From assembly GCF_044923475.1 (NCBI RefSeq), contig NZ_CP137338.1:3658001-3722000 (forward strand): a DNA stretch of 64,000 nucleotides. The letters run 5' to 3'. A program made the position numbers and the translations under genes. The notes under the pieces were generated by a model. That model was not told the DNA's origin, searched no databases, and was given only the letters and a program-made list of their open reading frames with translations. The stretch's first letter is position 1. Each line of letters opens with the position of its first letter. This DNA is from JAAURS01 sp044923475. Lineage in GTDB: Bacteria > Cyanobacteriota > Cyanobacteriia > Thermosynechococcales > Thermosynechococcaceae. Below, in pieces: positions 8,082 through 17,791 of the stretch.

Positions 8082-10604
8082 TCAGACTTTTAGGTTGGCT
8101 TGCATGAGATGTAGAGCCTCTGTGGTTTTTTGTCGTTCTAGAGCCCTGGATAAAATATTTGCAACGATTTCAAGAAATTTAATCTCTTCTGGAGAGAATG
8201 ATTTGTGCCGGGTTGAGTAAGCCCCTAATACGCCATAGGGTCCGTCGTCGGGCAAGTTGATAGGGACGATCGTACCGCTCTTAATGCCATGCGCTTGCAG
8301 CAAAGGGCGATCGGTATATGGATGTTCTGCGCTCAAATATTGTGCGATCGAAACGGGTTCGTTGGATGCAATCGCAAGTTCCGCCAAGGAACCGTGTTGG
8401 TCGATCGACGCGCGTCCGACGAGACCTTCGTTCCAACCTTCACCTGCTTTAAGCAATAAAGCATTTCCAACGGGAAGCAATTCCAAAATACCGCAAAGTT
8501 CGATGTCCATATTCTGAACGATAGATCTTGAAGCTTCCTGCTGTAACTCAACAAAATGCGTTCCATCCAGGGCTGACAGAGCGAGCTGGGCTACAGCAGA
8601 TTCGCGATCCAGTTGAAAGGTTAGCTTTTTCTCGATGAGCGTAAAATTACGATCTCGTTCGGATTTAGACACAAAAGAACTACTTACTGCACCTTCACCC
8701 ACTTTTTCTGAGGGGAGGTGAATTTGAGATTTCACCATCATCTGCTTGATAGTTCGAATGCGCTCTAAATAGTTGATAATTCTCACAATAAATTCTGGGC
8801 CAATAATAGGCTTGTTGATATAATCGATCGCTCCCAGATTGAATACTTGATTGACAATATCAGCATTGTTATGAACGGTCAGGAATAGTATGGGTAAGTC
8901 GTCCCAATTCGAGTTACTGCGAATTTGCTCGCACAGCTCGATACCGCTCATTTCTGGCATTTCAACGTCGAGCACTAATAAATCTGGAACGCTATGGGAG
9001 AGTGCTTCCAAACATTGGCGAGGATCGTTCAGAGTGATGACCTGAATCCCCCAGGGGCGAAGGAGAGAACTGAGTACTGTCAATAATGTAGAATCGTCGT
9101 CGACCACTACAATTTTCGCTCGAGTTCGATCGGCTTGTTTCCAGGTTTCAACTAAGGTGTCTAAAATCTCGGGAATGGGCTTTTCTTTCTCTAAAATCAT
9201 CTGTCCGCTGAGGAAAGAAAATTCCGGGTGATTTTGAAAAAGCTCTCGATCGGCAAAGAGAACGATCGGAATGGGAGGAACTTGTTTGTTTAGCTCGGCC
9301 CAAAAGCTCAAAGTATCCTCGGAAGAATTAAAAGCTAGAGGGTCAAATAAAATGAGATGGGGCCGATTGAATAAAATTTTATTTCTTGCGTCGTCTAAAG
9401 TATGGGCGACTTGAGACGCAAAGCCAAAATTTTTCGATTGGACGAGTAGATCGCGAATAGAATTAGTTGGGGTATCGATAACGAGCAGAGAAAGGTGTTC
9501 TACGTCACCTTGAAAAGATGGCAAGCTTTGATGCTGTGGGGGTCGATCGATCTTCAGGCGTAAAGCGTCGATCAGCGCGCGAAGGTCCCCTCTGTTTTTT
9601 GAGTTTGCAACATCGTCTAAACGCAATTTTTCCTCAATATTACGGGCCAGTTCGGTGGCTTCAAAAAGACCAAAGGTACCCAATGTGCCCGCTAGGGTAT
9701 GGGCTTCTTGCTGTGCCCTTTTGCAAAGTTCGCAATTGAGTTTTTGGTTCGAAAGGCTGGCCGCCGCCTCTTCCAATATTTCTATACGTTCTCTGACTCG
9801 ATCTTTCGATCGATACCAAATACCATCTAGCAAACCTTGCGTTTCTCTTTGTCGATCTTCTCGGCGATCGAACGTATTTTTTTTCTGGCTGTCGTTATTT
9901 TGTTTGTGCTGCGGTTCCGCTGGCAGCAGTTCTATCGGCCTCAATCGGTAGCCGATGCCGTAGACTGTCTCGATTAAATCCTGGGGCGCTCCCGCTTTTT
10001 TTAATTTCTGTCTCAGCCCTTTAATGTGGGTGCGAATCGCTTCTTCTCCAGGCATTTCTTCAAATGCCCAGAGGTGCTCGAGAATCATGCCGCAACTGAA
10101 GACCCGCTTACCGTTACGCAGAAACAGTTCTAGTAATGCATATTCTTTTGGCGTTAATGGCAGCAGTTTGGAGCGATAGGTCACTTGACAGCGGCTCGGG
10201 TCGAGGGTCAAGTCGCCCCAATTTAAAACGGGCTGAGATCTGAGTTCGCTCCGTCGCAATAGGGCGCGAACCCTTGCAACCAATTCTTCTTCCTCGAACG
10301 GCTTAACCATATAGTCATCCGCTCCGGCATCCAAACCAATGGCCTTTTCATGACTGCTGTCGCGCCCGGTCAGCAGCATGATCGGAGTTTGCAGCCCTTT
10401 TTCCCGAATGCGTCGGCATAATGCGATCCCGTCCAATCGAGGAAGGGCCAGATCTAAGAGAATGAGGTCGTATTCAAAAGATTCGATTAAGTCCCAACCG
10501 ACCTGGCCGTCGTTTGCAATTTCGACGGCATAGCGACAATCATTCAGCATGGCTGAGATTGCTTCCGAAGTCAGCCGATCGTCCTCAATGACAAGAATTT
10601 TCAT
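8082..10604 (-). CDS. Hybrid response regulator: REC, winged helix, Hpt, degenerate REC, REC, GAF
   Basis: Counting from ATG 10604 (840 residues), the order is: an OmpR-type receiver (phospho-Asp about 51, LLDLALPRLDG; KPF lysine present), a winged-helix DNA-binding domain (about 125-222, LTPKEYALLELFL and ETVYGIGYRLRP), an Hpt domain with His about 302 (EAHTLAGTLG), a divergent receiver-like domain (about 370-485) lacking the acidic pair, a canonical receiver (VVVDDDS, Asp about 546), and a C-terminal GAF domain. It likely relays phosphate between domains while binding DNA. No kinase adjoins it. A TTG at 10628 would add eight residues. Confidence 0.9.
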   Translation of the reverse strand: MKILVIEDDRLTSEAISAMLNDCRYAVEIANDGQVGWDLIESFEYDLILLDLALPRLDGIALCRRIREKGLQTPIMLLTGRDSSHEKAIGLDAGADDYMVKPFEEEELVARVRALLRRSELRSQPVLNWGDLTLDPSRCQVTYRSKLLPLTPKEYALLELFLRNGKRVFSCGMILEHLWAFEEMPGEEAIRTHIKGLRQKLKKAGAPQDLIETVYGIGYRLRPIELLPAEPQHKQNNDSQKKNTFDRREDRQRETQGLLDGIWYRSKDRVRERIEILEEAAASLSNQKLNCELCKRAQQEAHTLAGTLGTFGLFEATELARNIEEKLRLDDVANSKNRGDLRALIDALRLKIDRPPQHQSLPSFQGDVEHLSLLVIDTPTNSIRDLLVQSKNFGFASQVAHTLDDARNKILFNRPHLILFDPLAFNSSEDTLSFWAELNKQVPPIPIVLFADRELFQNHPEFSFLSGQMILEKEKPIPEILDTLVETWKQADRTRAKIVVVDDDSTLLTVLSSLLRPWGIQVITLNDPRQCLEALSHSVPDLLVLDVEMPEMSGIELCEQIRSNSNWDDLPILFLTVHNNADIVNQVFNLGAIDYINKPIIGPEFIVRIINYLERIRTIKQMMVKSQIHLPSEKVGEGAVSSSFVSKSERDRNFTLIEKKLTFQLDRESAVAQLALSALDGTHFVELQQEASRSIVQNMDIELCGILELLPVGNALLLKAGEGWNEGLVGRASIDQHGSLAELAIASNEPVSIAQYLSAEHPYTDRPLLQAHGIKSGTIVPINLPDDGPYGVLGAYSTRHKSFSPEEIKFLEIVANILSRALERQKTTEALHLMQANLKV

Positions 10605-10791
10605 AGCGCGGACAAACTCTAGATTCAACGGGAAACCAGGAAGTGCAATGGGAAGGCTATTTTGTCGGATCGATGCCTGCCTTCTAGTCTAACGGCATGG
10701 GAGAATGTAGCAGCGCGATCGGTGCTCTCAAAGAACGTCAGAAACCCGCTCGCGCCCTGCACGATGACAGCGTCAAATTCGGAACCCGACC

Positions 10792-12009
10792 ATGTTGCCT
10801 AGCGATCTTTTGATGCATCGATTGAGCGGGGAAACGCTGATCCCCAAACGGTTGCCGCTGGAGACAGGGTACGGGGCGATCGCCGCCGAACTGATCGCGC
10901 TTTTTCGCGACGCCCAGGGCAGCACGCGAGGCGAGGTGAACCGCCAGCTCTTGGAACTGGAAGGTGAAGATACCGACTACCGAACCAAGCGCGGGTTAGC
11001 CCACCTGCTGGCTCAAAACTACAGCACCTTTGAAATTCGCAGTCCCCTAGATCCGCAATTGCTGCGCCAGCGCGCCTTCAGCCTAGCCGCCCGGTATGCC
11101 CCCACGCCACTACGGGCCGCTCAAACGCTCCAAACCCTAGCCCAACAGCTCACCCAAGAATTGGGCCATGAGGTTTTGCCCGCACAGCTTACCCGAGGGC
11201 TATATGCCGACCTCAACGAAAATCAAATCCTGACCCAGTTTGAAGAACCGACCCCTGAAGCGCTACTGCACCGCTATAACCTGTCCCAAGTACAGGGCGT
11301 GTTTTACCGTGCCAGCGATATTGTCATCAACGCCCATCGTAACGATCCGGGAGAATACAAGCTGTTATTTCGGTACCTGAAGCTCTTTGGCCTCATGACC
11401 TACATTGAGGGGGATACCGAACACGGATTTACCCTTACCATTGACGGACCCGCGAGCCTATTTCAAACCAGTACCCGCTACGGGCTGGCCCTAGCTAAGC
11501 TTTTGCCCGCACTGCTGCACGTGACCAAATGGAGTCTGACCGCAACCCTGAAAGTGGAGGATGCCTATACTGGCTCGACGAGTCTGAGGCGTTTTGCCCT
11601 CGATTCAGGCTGCGGATTGGTGAGTCATTACCCGCCGGGAAAAACCTTTGACAGTCTGATCGAGGCAGGTTTCGCAGAGCGCTGGGCCAAGACGAAGACA
11701 GACTGGCATCTAGAGCGGGAGGTAGACTTAATCCCGATTCCTGGGAGCGTGATGATTCCAGATTTTCGGCTGGTGCATCCCGACGGACGAACTGCACTGC
11801 TGGAAATTATTGGCTATTGGCGACCGGAGTACCTCAAGAAAAAATTTTCTCAGGTGCGTCAGGCTGGACGCAGCGACCTCATTTTAGCGATCTCAGAACG
11901 GCTCAACCTCGAAAAAGCAGGGGTTGACTTTAAAGATACGCCTGCTCCGCTAGTTTGGTTTAAGGACAAGCTGCTGCCAAAAGCCGTACTGAATCTTTTA
12001 GAAACATAA
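10792..12009 (+). CDS. DUF790 family protein (Bax1-like putative nuclease)
   Basis: This 405-residue protein matches DUF790: the opening LPSDLLMHRLSGETLIPKRL, the middle block FYRASDIVINAHRNDPGEYKLLFRYLKLFGLM, and a C-terminal nuclease-like motif IPDF...ALLEIIGYWRPEYL. Archaeal Bax1 in this family is a nuclease partner of the XPB helicase, and many bacterial members sit beside a RAD25/XPB gene. No helicase gene lies in the window next to it, so the DNA-repair role is inferred from family only. The gene stands alone between the response regulator and rpsA. Confidence 0.82.
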   Translation: MLPSDLLMHRLSGETLIPKRLPLETGYGAIAAELIALFRDAQGSTRGEVNRQLLELEGEDTDYRTKRGLAHLLAQNYSTFEIRSPLDPQLLRQRAFSLAARYAPTPLRAAQTLQTLAQQLTQELGHEVLPAQLTRGLYADLNENQILTQFEEPTPEALLHRYNLSQVQGVFYRASDIVINAHRNDPGEYKLLFRYLKLFGLMTYIEGDTEHGFTLTIDGPASLFQTSTRYGLALAKLLPALLHVTKWSLTATLKVEDAYTGSTSLRRFALDSGCGLVSHYPPGKTFDSLIEAGFAERWAKTKTDWHLEREVDLIPIPGSVMIPDFRLVHPDGRTALLEIIGYWRPEYLKKKFSQVRQAGRSDLILAISERLNLEKAGVDFKDTPAPLVWFKDKLLPKAVLNLLET

Positions 12010-12281
12010 AGAAACGCGTCTGGAATCCTCGTGTCAACAACCTCAATCCAACGCGCGATCGGCCATCCATCTATGGGGATGACTGGTTAAAACCCATGCG
12101 AAGTCCTGTTCTAAAACGATCGTTGTAAGTTAGAATGCTAGATCTAGCACTAAATTTAGCTAGGGTGAATTCGGCTTTAATCCATTCGGCAGGCTTCATC
12201 AAGCACTCCCCCACGTTCGGTGTTCGTCTAACATCAGCAGGAGGTGTCAATTCTACGGAGGATATCTAGGAAATACTAAGC

Positions 12282-13253
12282 ATGGTCAATCAGAAAACAG
12301 AAGCGCCAAACGTTGGCTTTACCCACGAAGATTTTGCAGCCTTACTCGATAAATACGACTATCACTTTAACCCTGGCGATACGGTGGCGGGGACGGTGTT
12401 CAGTATTGAGCCAAGAGGCGCTCTGATTGATATTGGTGCAAAGACCGCCGCTTATATTCCCATTCAGGAAATGTCGATCAACCGCATTGACAATCCTGAA
12501 GAGGTGTTGAATTCTAACGAAACTCGCGAGTTTTTCATTCTAGCGGATGAAAATGAAGACGGTCAGCTGACGCTCTCCATTCGTCGGATTGAGTACATGC
12601 GAGCTTGGGAGCGCGTCCGCCAGCTTCAAACGGAAGACGCAACGGTGCGTTCTGCAGTATTTGCCACCAATCGCGGCGGCGCGCTGGTGCGGATTGAGGG
12701 GCTGCGGGGCTTTATTCCTGGGTCTCACATCAGCACCCGCGCGGCGAAGGAAGAGTTAATCGGTGAAGAGCTGCCGCTCAAGTTTTTGGAGGTGGATGAG
12801 GAGCGCAACCGTCTCGTACTGAGCCACCGTCGAGCGCTGGTCGAGCGGAAGATGAACCGCTTAGAGGTAGGTGAAGTGGTGATCGGCGCGGTGCGCGGCA
12901 TCAAACCCTACGGTGCGTTTATTGATATCGGCGGCGTGAGCGGTCTGCTGCACATTTCTGAAATTTCTCACGACCACATCGATACGCCCCACAGCGTCTT
13001 CAATGTGAACGATGAAGTCAAGGTCATGATTATCGATCTGGATGCAGAACGCGGACGCATTTCGCTTTCGACGAAGCAGCTCGAGCCGGAACCGGGGGAT
13101 ATGGTCAAAAACCCTCAGGTGGTTTACGACCAAGCTGAGGCAATGGCGGCAAAGTATCGCGAGCAAATGGCTTTAGCTCAACAAGCGGCTAGCGATGCAG
13201 CGGCTGCGAAGGAAGTGGCGGCTGCGGCAATCGACGAGGATGACGCTGAATAG
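12282..13253 (+). CDS. rpsA: 30S ribosomal protein S1
   Basis: The protein has 323 residues and three S1 RNA-binding domains (starting near VAGTVFSIEPRGALIDIG, then VRSAVFATNRGGALVRIEG, then VVIGAVRGIKPYGAFIDIG), the short form typical of cyanobacteria and chloroplasts. It helps mRNA binding to the 30S subunit. A strong GGAGG ribosome-binding site lies about 20 bases before ATG 12282, and the AT-rich leader holds a plausible -10 box TAGAAT at 12131. The C-terminal tail is Ala/Glu-rich. A rho-independent terminator follows. Confidence 0.95.
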   Translation: MVNQKTEAPNVGFTHEDFAALLDKYDYHFNPGDTVAGTVFSIEPRGALIDIGAKTAAYIPIQEMSINRIDNPEEVLNSNETREFFILADENEDGQLTLSIRRIEYMRAWERVRQLQTEDATVRSAVFATNRGGALVRIEGLRGFIPGSHISTRAAKEELIGEELPLKFLEVDEERNRLVLSHRRALVERKMNRLEVGEVVIGAVRGIKPYGAFIDIGGVSGLLHISEISHDHIDTPHSVFNVNDEVKVMIIDLDAERGRISLSTKQLEPEPGDMVKNPQVVYDQAEAMAAKYREQMALAQQAASDAAAAKEVAAAAIDEDDAE

Positions 13254-13281
13254 GCGATCGCCTTTTGCAATTAATAAAAAC

Positions 13282-13326
13282 GCCTTGGCTGGTTCGAGAT
13301 AATGAAGAACGGCCAAGGCATTTTTG
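13282..13326 (+). terminator. Rho-independent terminator of rpsA
   Basis: GCCTTGGC (13282-13289) pairs with GCCAAGGC (13312-13319) around a 22-base loop, and ATTTTTG follows. AAAAA precedes the stem, so it could also work in the other direction for the convergent gene. Confidence 0.8.
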
Positions 13327-13374
13327 TTGGCAGCTTTCATGCTCTATTGCGTACCAAATAATGGCGATCGCCCA

Positions 13375-14424
13375 TCAATCAAAATCGGCGTATTGAGGCG
13401 GGTTAGCCCCAACCCGCTTCGCAATCTTGGGGTATTTGCCGCTCGGGGCATCTTCCGTTATTGACAGCACGTCAATCTGATGCCACCAGTCATCGCCAAA
13501 GTCAAACCAATAACCAAAGGACTCATCTTCAGTCAAGCCGAGTTCGCCAAGCGTGGTAGTAGATACATCGCCCGCCAGCTCATCGTCGGGGTCTGAAAAA
13601 GCCTGTTTTAATCCATAGCGTCTAGCGTTGGAATCGTGGGGGCCGCGACCGCCCACTTGAAACTCGTACAGATGCTCCTCTTCTCGGCCAAATGCCTTAA
13701 AGAGAATTTTATGAAGATCCTCTAAAGTGTTGCTGGCTTTAATTTCAATGGTGCGCGAGATCGTTGGATTTTTTTTGGCAAATGCTTCCGTTATTGGCCC
13801 ATCCAATATGAACGCCTCTAGGACTAGCAGAGCCTTCGGAGAGGTAGGAGCAGGGGCAGCCGCTTTTTTCTTAGGAATTGTTGCGATCGCGGGAGCCGCA
13901 GTCTTCGAGCGATCGTCTCCAGGGACGTACGGAATTAAGCCTTTTGCGTGGGCTATCTCTTGAAATTCTCTAGGCGCAGATCTGGCGTCTATAATGTACC
14001 CATTCACAGAAATCATCCAGGCCATCGGATTGTCGTCTAACTGACTGGGCAGACACCAATCGGGATCCATCTGATGCATTTTGAGCGTATCGCGCACCAG
14101 TTTTGACTTGGCTTGTCCCGTGCTGGCACTAACTCCAAAGCTCTCGTACAAATCCGTTGCTCTAATATGCGGATCTTGGGAAGCGTCAAACAGAAAATTG
14201 ACCATCCCGATGGCGTGGGTGATGCCGCAAGCCCAAGTTTTTTCAGTCCCGCTGAGAAGCGGCGAGGGTCTTTTCCGACAAAGCGCTGCGGTTGCAAAAC
14301 GGATAAACTCAGCATACTCAGCGTTTAGATGTTGCTGGGCAAATTTATCCGTAAGGGCAACAATGCGAGCGAACTTTTCTTGCATTGCCTTGGGGACATC
14401 TTCTGATTTCTTCGCGCGCGCCAT
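13375..14424 (-). CDS. DUF6398-like domain fused to pRiA4b ORF-3-like domain
   Basis: The N-terminal half (about residues 1-160) resembles DUF6398, a helical domain (FARIVALTDKFAQQHLNAEY ... THAIGMVNFLFDASQDP). A linker rich in Ala, Pro and Lys follows. The C-terminal half (about 195-349) is a pRiA4b ORF-3-like domain with IEIKASNTLEDLHKILFKAFG, LYEFQVGG and FDFGDDWWHQIDV. The second family was named from an Agrobacterium plasmid and has unknown function. The gene converges on rpsA and carries no signal peptide. The N-terminal assignment is less certain than the C-terminal one. Confidence 0.75.
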   Translation of the reverse strand: MARAKKSEDVPKAMQEKFARIVALTDKFAQQHLNAEYAEFIRFATAALCRKRPSPLLSGTEKTWACGITHAIGMVNFLFDASQDPHIRATDLYESFGVSASTGQAKSKLVRDTLKMHQMDPDWCLPSQLDDNPMAWMISVNGYIIDARSAPREFQEIAHAKGLIPYVPGDDRSKTAAPAIATIPKKKAAAPAPTSPKALLVLEAFILDGPITEAFAKKNPTISRTIEIKASNTLEDLHKILFKAFGREEEHLYEFQVGGRGPHDSNARRYGLKQAFSDPDDELAGDVSTTTLGELGLTEDESFGYWFDFGDDWWHQIDVLSITEDAPSGKYPKIAKRVGANPPQYADFD

Positions 14425-14641
14425 CCTGATTCCCTCGAAGTAACGCTTTTTATCCGGGTAGTGCGAGTTTCATCCTCAAAACACGAGCGCGATCGCCCTC
14501 CATTTCACCCGCTAGAATACCGATCTACTAAAAACTTTAATACAAATGTATTTTTAAGTCATTTTACTTCCGATAATCTAGTCTCTACCTATCCGTACGC
14601 CGAAGTCGTCAAGCTCATCGATCCCACTACAGTCTGAAAAA

Positions 14642-15721
14642 ATGACTATTCCCGCTGCCAAACTCATGCCTTCCCCATCGCCATCCTTAGCGCTCACAAT
14701 CGGCGACCCAGCCGGAATTGGGCCGGAGGTCGTACTCAAAGCGCTGGCTCGCGGATCTGACGGTATTACAATTTTTGGCGATCGCCTCACTCTCCACCAA
14801 ACCTATCGCCAAATCGAACGAGCCCAAGGCACTGACTACGTTCGCACCCATCTCGCCCACCCCGACACCCTGACCGTTGTCGAACCAGAGCATGACGTCG
14901 GAGATTGGAGTCTAGGATCTCCCTCAGCCCAGACCGGTGCAGCCAGTTTTGCCGATCTAGAGAGAGCGATCGCCCAAACCCTAGCAGGCCACTACGCGGG
15001 TATCGTGACGGGACCCATTGCAAAATCCGCGTGGAAAGCGGCGGGCCATCTCTACCCCGGTCAAACCGAATTGCTGGCCGAAAAAGCTGGCGTCAGTCGA
15101 TTTGGCATGATGTTTGCGGCCACCTCGCCCGTTACCCAGTGGCAGTTGCGCGCGCTCTTGGCCACCACTCATATTCCTTTAGCGCAAGTACCTCAGGCGC
15201 TCTCGCCCGAGCTTTTGTCCTTGAAACTAGACTTGCTGATCGAGACCTTGCGAGTTTTATTTGGAATTGATTCGCCGACCATTGCGATCGCCGGACTCAA
15301 CCCCCATAGTGGAGAGCAAGGGCAACTCGGCACTGAAGAAATAGACTGGATCGTACCCTGGCTGGATCGAATGCGCGATCGCTACCCCCAGGCCACCCTT
15401 GAAGGCCCCATCCCGCCCGATACGATGTGGGTTAGGCCGGGACAGGCGTGGTTCGGGCAAGCGCTCGGGCAAGACCGACCGCCCCACGATGCCTACCTGG
15501 CGCTGTATCATGACCAAGGACTCATCCCTGTCAAGTTGATGGCCTTCGACCGCGCCGTGAATACCACCATCGGTCTGCCGTTTATTCGGACTTCCCCCGA
15601 TCACGGGACGGCCTTCGATATTGCAGGGAAAGGGATTGCCGACGCGACGAGCATGAAAGCGGCGATCGCCCTCGCGCGAGTCCTTGCGAGACCTGCATCG
15701 CTCGACCCAATTCCCCATTGA
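14642..15721 (+). CDS. pdxA: 4-hydroxythreonine-4-phosphate dehydrogenase
   Basis: PdxA oxidises 4-phosphohydroxy-L-threonine in pyridoxal 5-phosphate synthesis, using NAD and a divalent metal. Family blocks are LTIGDPAGIGPEVVLKAL, IVTGPIAKSAWKAAG, then QTELLAEKAG, AIAGLNPHSGEQGQLGTEE, YHDQGLIPVKLM and PFIRTSPDHGTAFDIAGKG, which supply the metal-binding histidines and substrate site. The length is normal at 359. ATG 14642 is used; MPSPSPS eight residues later is an alternative start. The phosphatase gene downstream follows after about 70 bases. Confidence 0.96.
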   Translation: MTIPAAKLMPSPSPSLALTIGDPAGIGPEVVLKALARGSDGITIFGDRLTLHQTYRQIERAQGTDYVRTHLAHPDTLTVVEPEHDVGDWSLGSPSAQTGAASFADLERAIAQTLAGHYAGIVTGPIAKSAWKAAGHLYPGQTELLAEKAGVSRFGMMFAATSPVTQWQLRALLATTHIPLAQVPQALSPELLSLKLDLLIETLRVLFGIDSPTIAIAGLNPHSGEQGQLGTEEIDWIVPWLDRMRDRYPQATLEGPIPPDTMWVRPGQAWFGQALGQDRPPHDAYLALYHDQGLIPVKLMAFDRAVNTTIGLPFIRTSPDHGTAFDIAGKGIADATSMKAAIALARVLARPASLDPIPH

Positions 15722-15792
15722 CCGAACGTTCCTCAGGAAACCCTTGATATTGCCATCTGCTTTTCATCAACTGCATTGCCAGAAGGATCGAA

Positions 15793-16818
15793 ATGAATCG
15801 AATGCGTCTTAAGCCACACTTGCTCTGGGCGGGATTAGCAGGATTCGCTACCCTCAGTGGATGGAGCTTTTTTCAACAGCGAGATTTGCTGCAAGCACAG
15901 TCTAAACCGCCCGTCTCCTCTCCGGCGATCGCGCCTAAACCGCCTGCGGTCAAACCAAAACCAGCGGCGAGTCAGTCTAAACCGCCATTGAAGCCTGGGA
16001 CGAATCAATCTGCTCCTGCGGCGGTTGCAGACCCGGTATTGGTGGGTGCGGGGGACATTGCAGACTGTACTAAGTCAGAAGACGAACTGACCGCGCAGTC
16101 GATCGATAAAATCCCCGGTACGGTCTTTACGGCTGGAGATGATGCCTACCCTCGCGGAACCGCAGAGGACTTTCAGAACTGCTACGAGCCAACTTGGGGC
16201 CGTTTTAAGGCTCGCACCTTCCCAGTCCCCGGCAATCACGAATATTATTCTCCCAATGCCGAGCCTTACTATGCCTACTTTGGCGCTAAGGCCGGAGTTG
16301 CGGGGAAAGGTTACTACAGCTATAACTTGGGCAAGTGGCATGTGGTTGCTCTCAACAGCAATATCGATGCCCAGACTGGCTCAGAGCAGGAGCAGTGGCT
16401 CAAGGCCGATCTGGCGGCCCATCCCAGAGCCTGTACTCTGGCCTACTGGCACCATCCGGTATTCAGTTCCGGCGTCCACGGCAACGACCCCAAGATGCAA
16501 GATATTTGGCAAACGCTGTATCGTGCTGGCGTAGATGTTGTGGTGAACGGCCACGATCATCACTACGAACGCTTTGCGCCTCAGAACCCCGACGGAAAAG
16601 CCGACCCCAAGCGCGGTATTCGTCAGTTTGTGGTGGGAACTGGCGGAGCGGAATTGCGCGAATTGGCGACAGTCCGCCCCAACAGCGAAGTTCAAAATAC
16701 AGCAACCTACGGAGTCATCAAATTTGTCTTGAGTCCGAAGTCCTATCGGTGGGAGTTTATCCCCATCCAGGGCCAAACCTTCACCGATCGCGGGACGCAA
16801 GCTTGCGTTACCTCGTGA
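15793..16818 (+). CDS. Exported calcineurin-like metallophosphoesterase
   Basis: A hydrophobic N-terminus (LLWAGLAGFATLSGWSFF) acts as signal or anchor, and is followed by a Pro/Lys/Ala-rich spacer of about 60 residues. The catalytic domain has all the metallophosphoesterase blocks in order: GAGDIADC, TAGDDAYP, VPGNHEYY, YWHHPVFSSG and NGHDHHYERFAP. These supply the two-metal site, and the layout resembles small purple-acid-phosphatase-type enzymes. It probably hydrolyses phosphate esters in the periplasm. The prohibitin gene follows by 80 bases on the same strand. Confidence 0.9.
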   Translation: MNRMRLKPHLLWAGLAGFATLSGWSFFQQRDLLQAQSKPPVSSPAIAPKPPAVKPKPAASQSKPPLKPGTNQSAPAAVADPVLVGAGDIADCTKSEDELTAQSIDKIPGTVFTAGDDAYPRGTAEDFQNCYEPTWGRFKARTFPVPGNHEYYSPNAEPYYAYFGAKAGVAGKGYYSYNLGKWHVVALNSNIDAQTGSEQEQWLKADLAAHPRACTLAYWHHPVFSSGVHGNDPKMQDIWQTLYRAGVDVVVNGHDHHYERFAPQNPDGKADPKRGIRQFVVGTGGAELRELATVRPNSEVQNTATYGVIKFVLSPKSYRWEFIPIQGQTFTDRGTQACVTS

Positions 16819-16897
16819 CTGGGTTCCCACGAGTCTATTGTCCGAGGCAAAACGATCGGAATTTCAGCAGCTTACCCAAACTTAGGAGAACAACACT

Positions 16898-17719
16898 ATG
16901 ACACGACCTCTTCCAAGCCTTAGCTTTCCCCCGGCAGGAGGGAAAATTTTGGTTGGTGGCGGCATTCTGCTTCTGGTCGCGCTGTTTTTTCGGCCCTTTG
17001 CGATTGTCAATGCAGGAGAACGCGGGGTTGTCATGCGGCTGGGCCGGGTGCAGGATGAGGTTTTGGATGAAGGATTTCACTTTATTTTGCCGTTTGTGAC
17101 GTCGGTTAAAAATATGAGCGTTCGGGTGCAGCGCAGTGATATTAAGGCCCAAGCGGCTTCTAAAGATCTACAAGATGTCACGACGGAATTGGCGCTGAAC
17201 TGGCATGTCGATCCCGTTAAGGTCAACACGGTTTTCCAGCGAATTGGGGATGAAACTCAAATTTTGCAGCGGATTATTAGCCCGGCAGTTTCTGAGGTTT
17301 TGAAGGCGGCAACCGCTAAAAAGAATGTCGAAGAAATTTTGACCAAGCGGACGGAACTGAAGAATGAAATCGATCGGGAGCTTAAAACGCGCTTAACCCC
17401 TTACGGCTTGGCGGTTGACGATGTATCGCTGGTCGATTTCCTGTTTTCGCCAGAGTTCAATAAGGCTATTGAAGCGAAGCAGGTGGCCGAACAACAGGCC
17501 AAACAGGCTGAGTTTGTGGCGCTCAAGGCAACGAAGGATGCGGAGGCTGAGGTGAATCGGGCGAAGGGGCAGGCGGAAGCTCAGCGGCTGCAAAGATCCA
17601 CCCTCACACCCGACCTATTGCAAAAACAGGCGATCGAGAAGTGGGATGGCAAGTTTCCGACCTATATGGGAGGAAATGGCCCGCTACCGTTTATTAACGT
17701 GACGCCTGGTGCAAAGTAA
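16898..17719 (+). CDS. Prohibitin/SPFH-domain membrane protein
   Basis: A single membrane helix at about residues 14-34 (ILVGGGILLLVALFF) is followed by the SPFH/band-7 domain: NAGERGVVMRLGRVQDEVLDEG, VTTELALNWHVDP and EVLKAATAKKNVEEILTKR. A coiled, Ala/Lys/Glu-rich C-terminal stretch (KQVAEQQAKQAEF) then mediates oligomer assembly in this family. Prohibitins form large ring complexes at membranes that affect quality control and lipid organisation. AGGAGA seven bases before ATG 16898 is a good ribosome-binding site. Confidence 0.92.
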   Translation: MTRPLPSLSFPPAGGKILVGGGILLLVALFFRPFAIVNAGERGVVMRLGRVQDEVLDEGFHFILPFVTSVKNMSVRVQRSDIKAQAASKDLQDVTTELALNWHVDPVKVNTVFQRIGDETQILQRIISPAVSEVLKAATAKKNVEEILTKRTELKNEIDRELKTRLTPYGLAVDDVSLVDFLFSPEFNKAIEAKQVAEQQAKQAEFVALKATKDAEAEVNRAKGQAEAQRLQRSTLTPDLLQKQAIEKWDGKFPTYMGGNGPLPFINVTPGAK

Positions 17720-17791
17720 TACCAGTTCCAGGAACAAAGCTTACCGCTGGCTTCGACTCCGCTCAGCCAGCTAGAGACTGCACTCCCCGCT

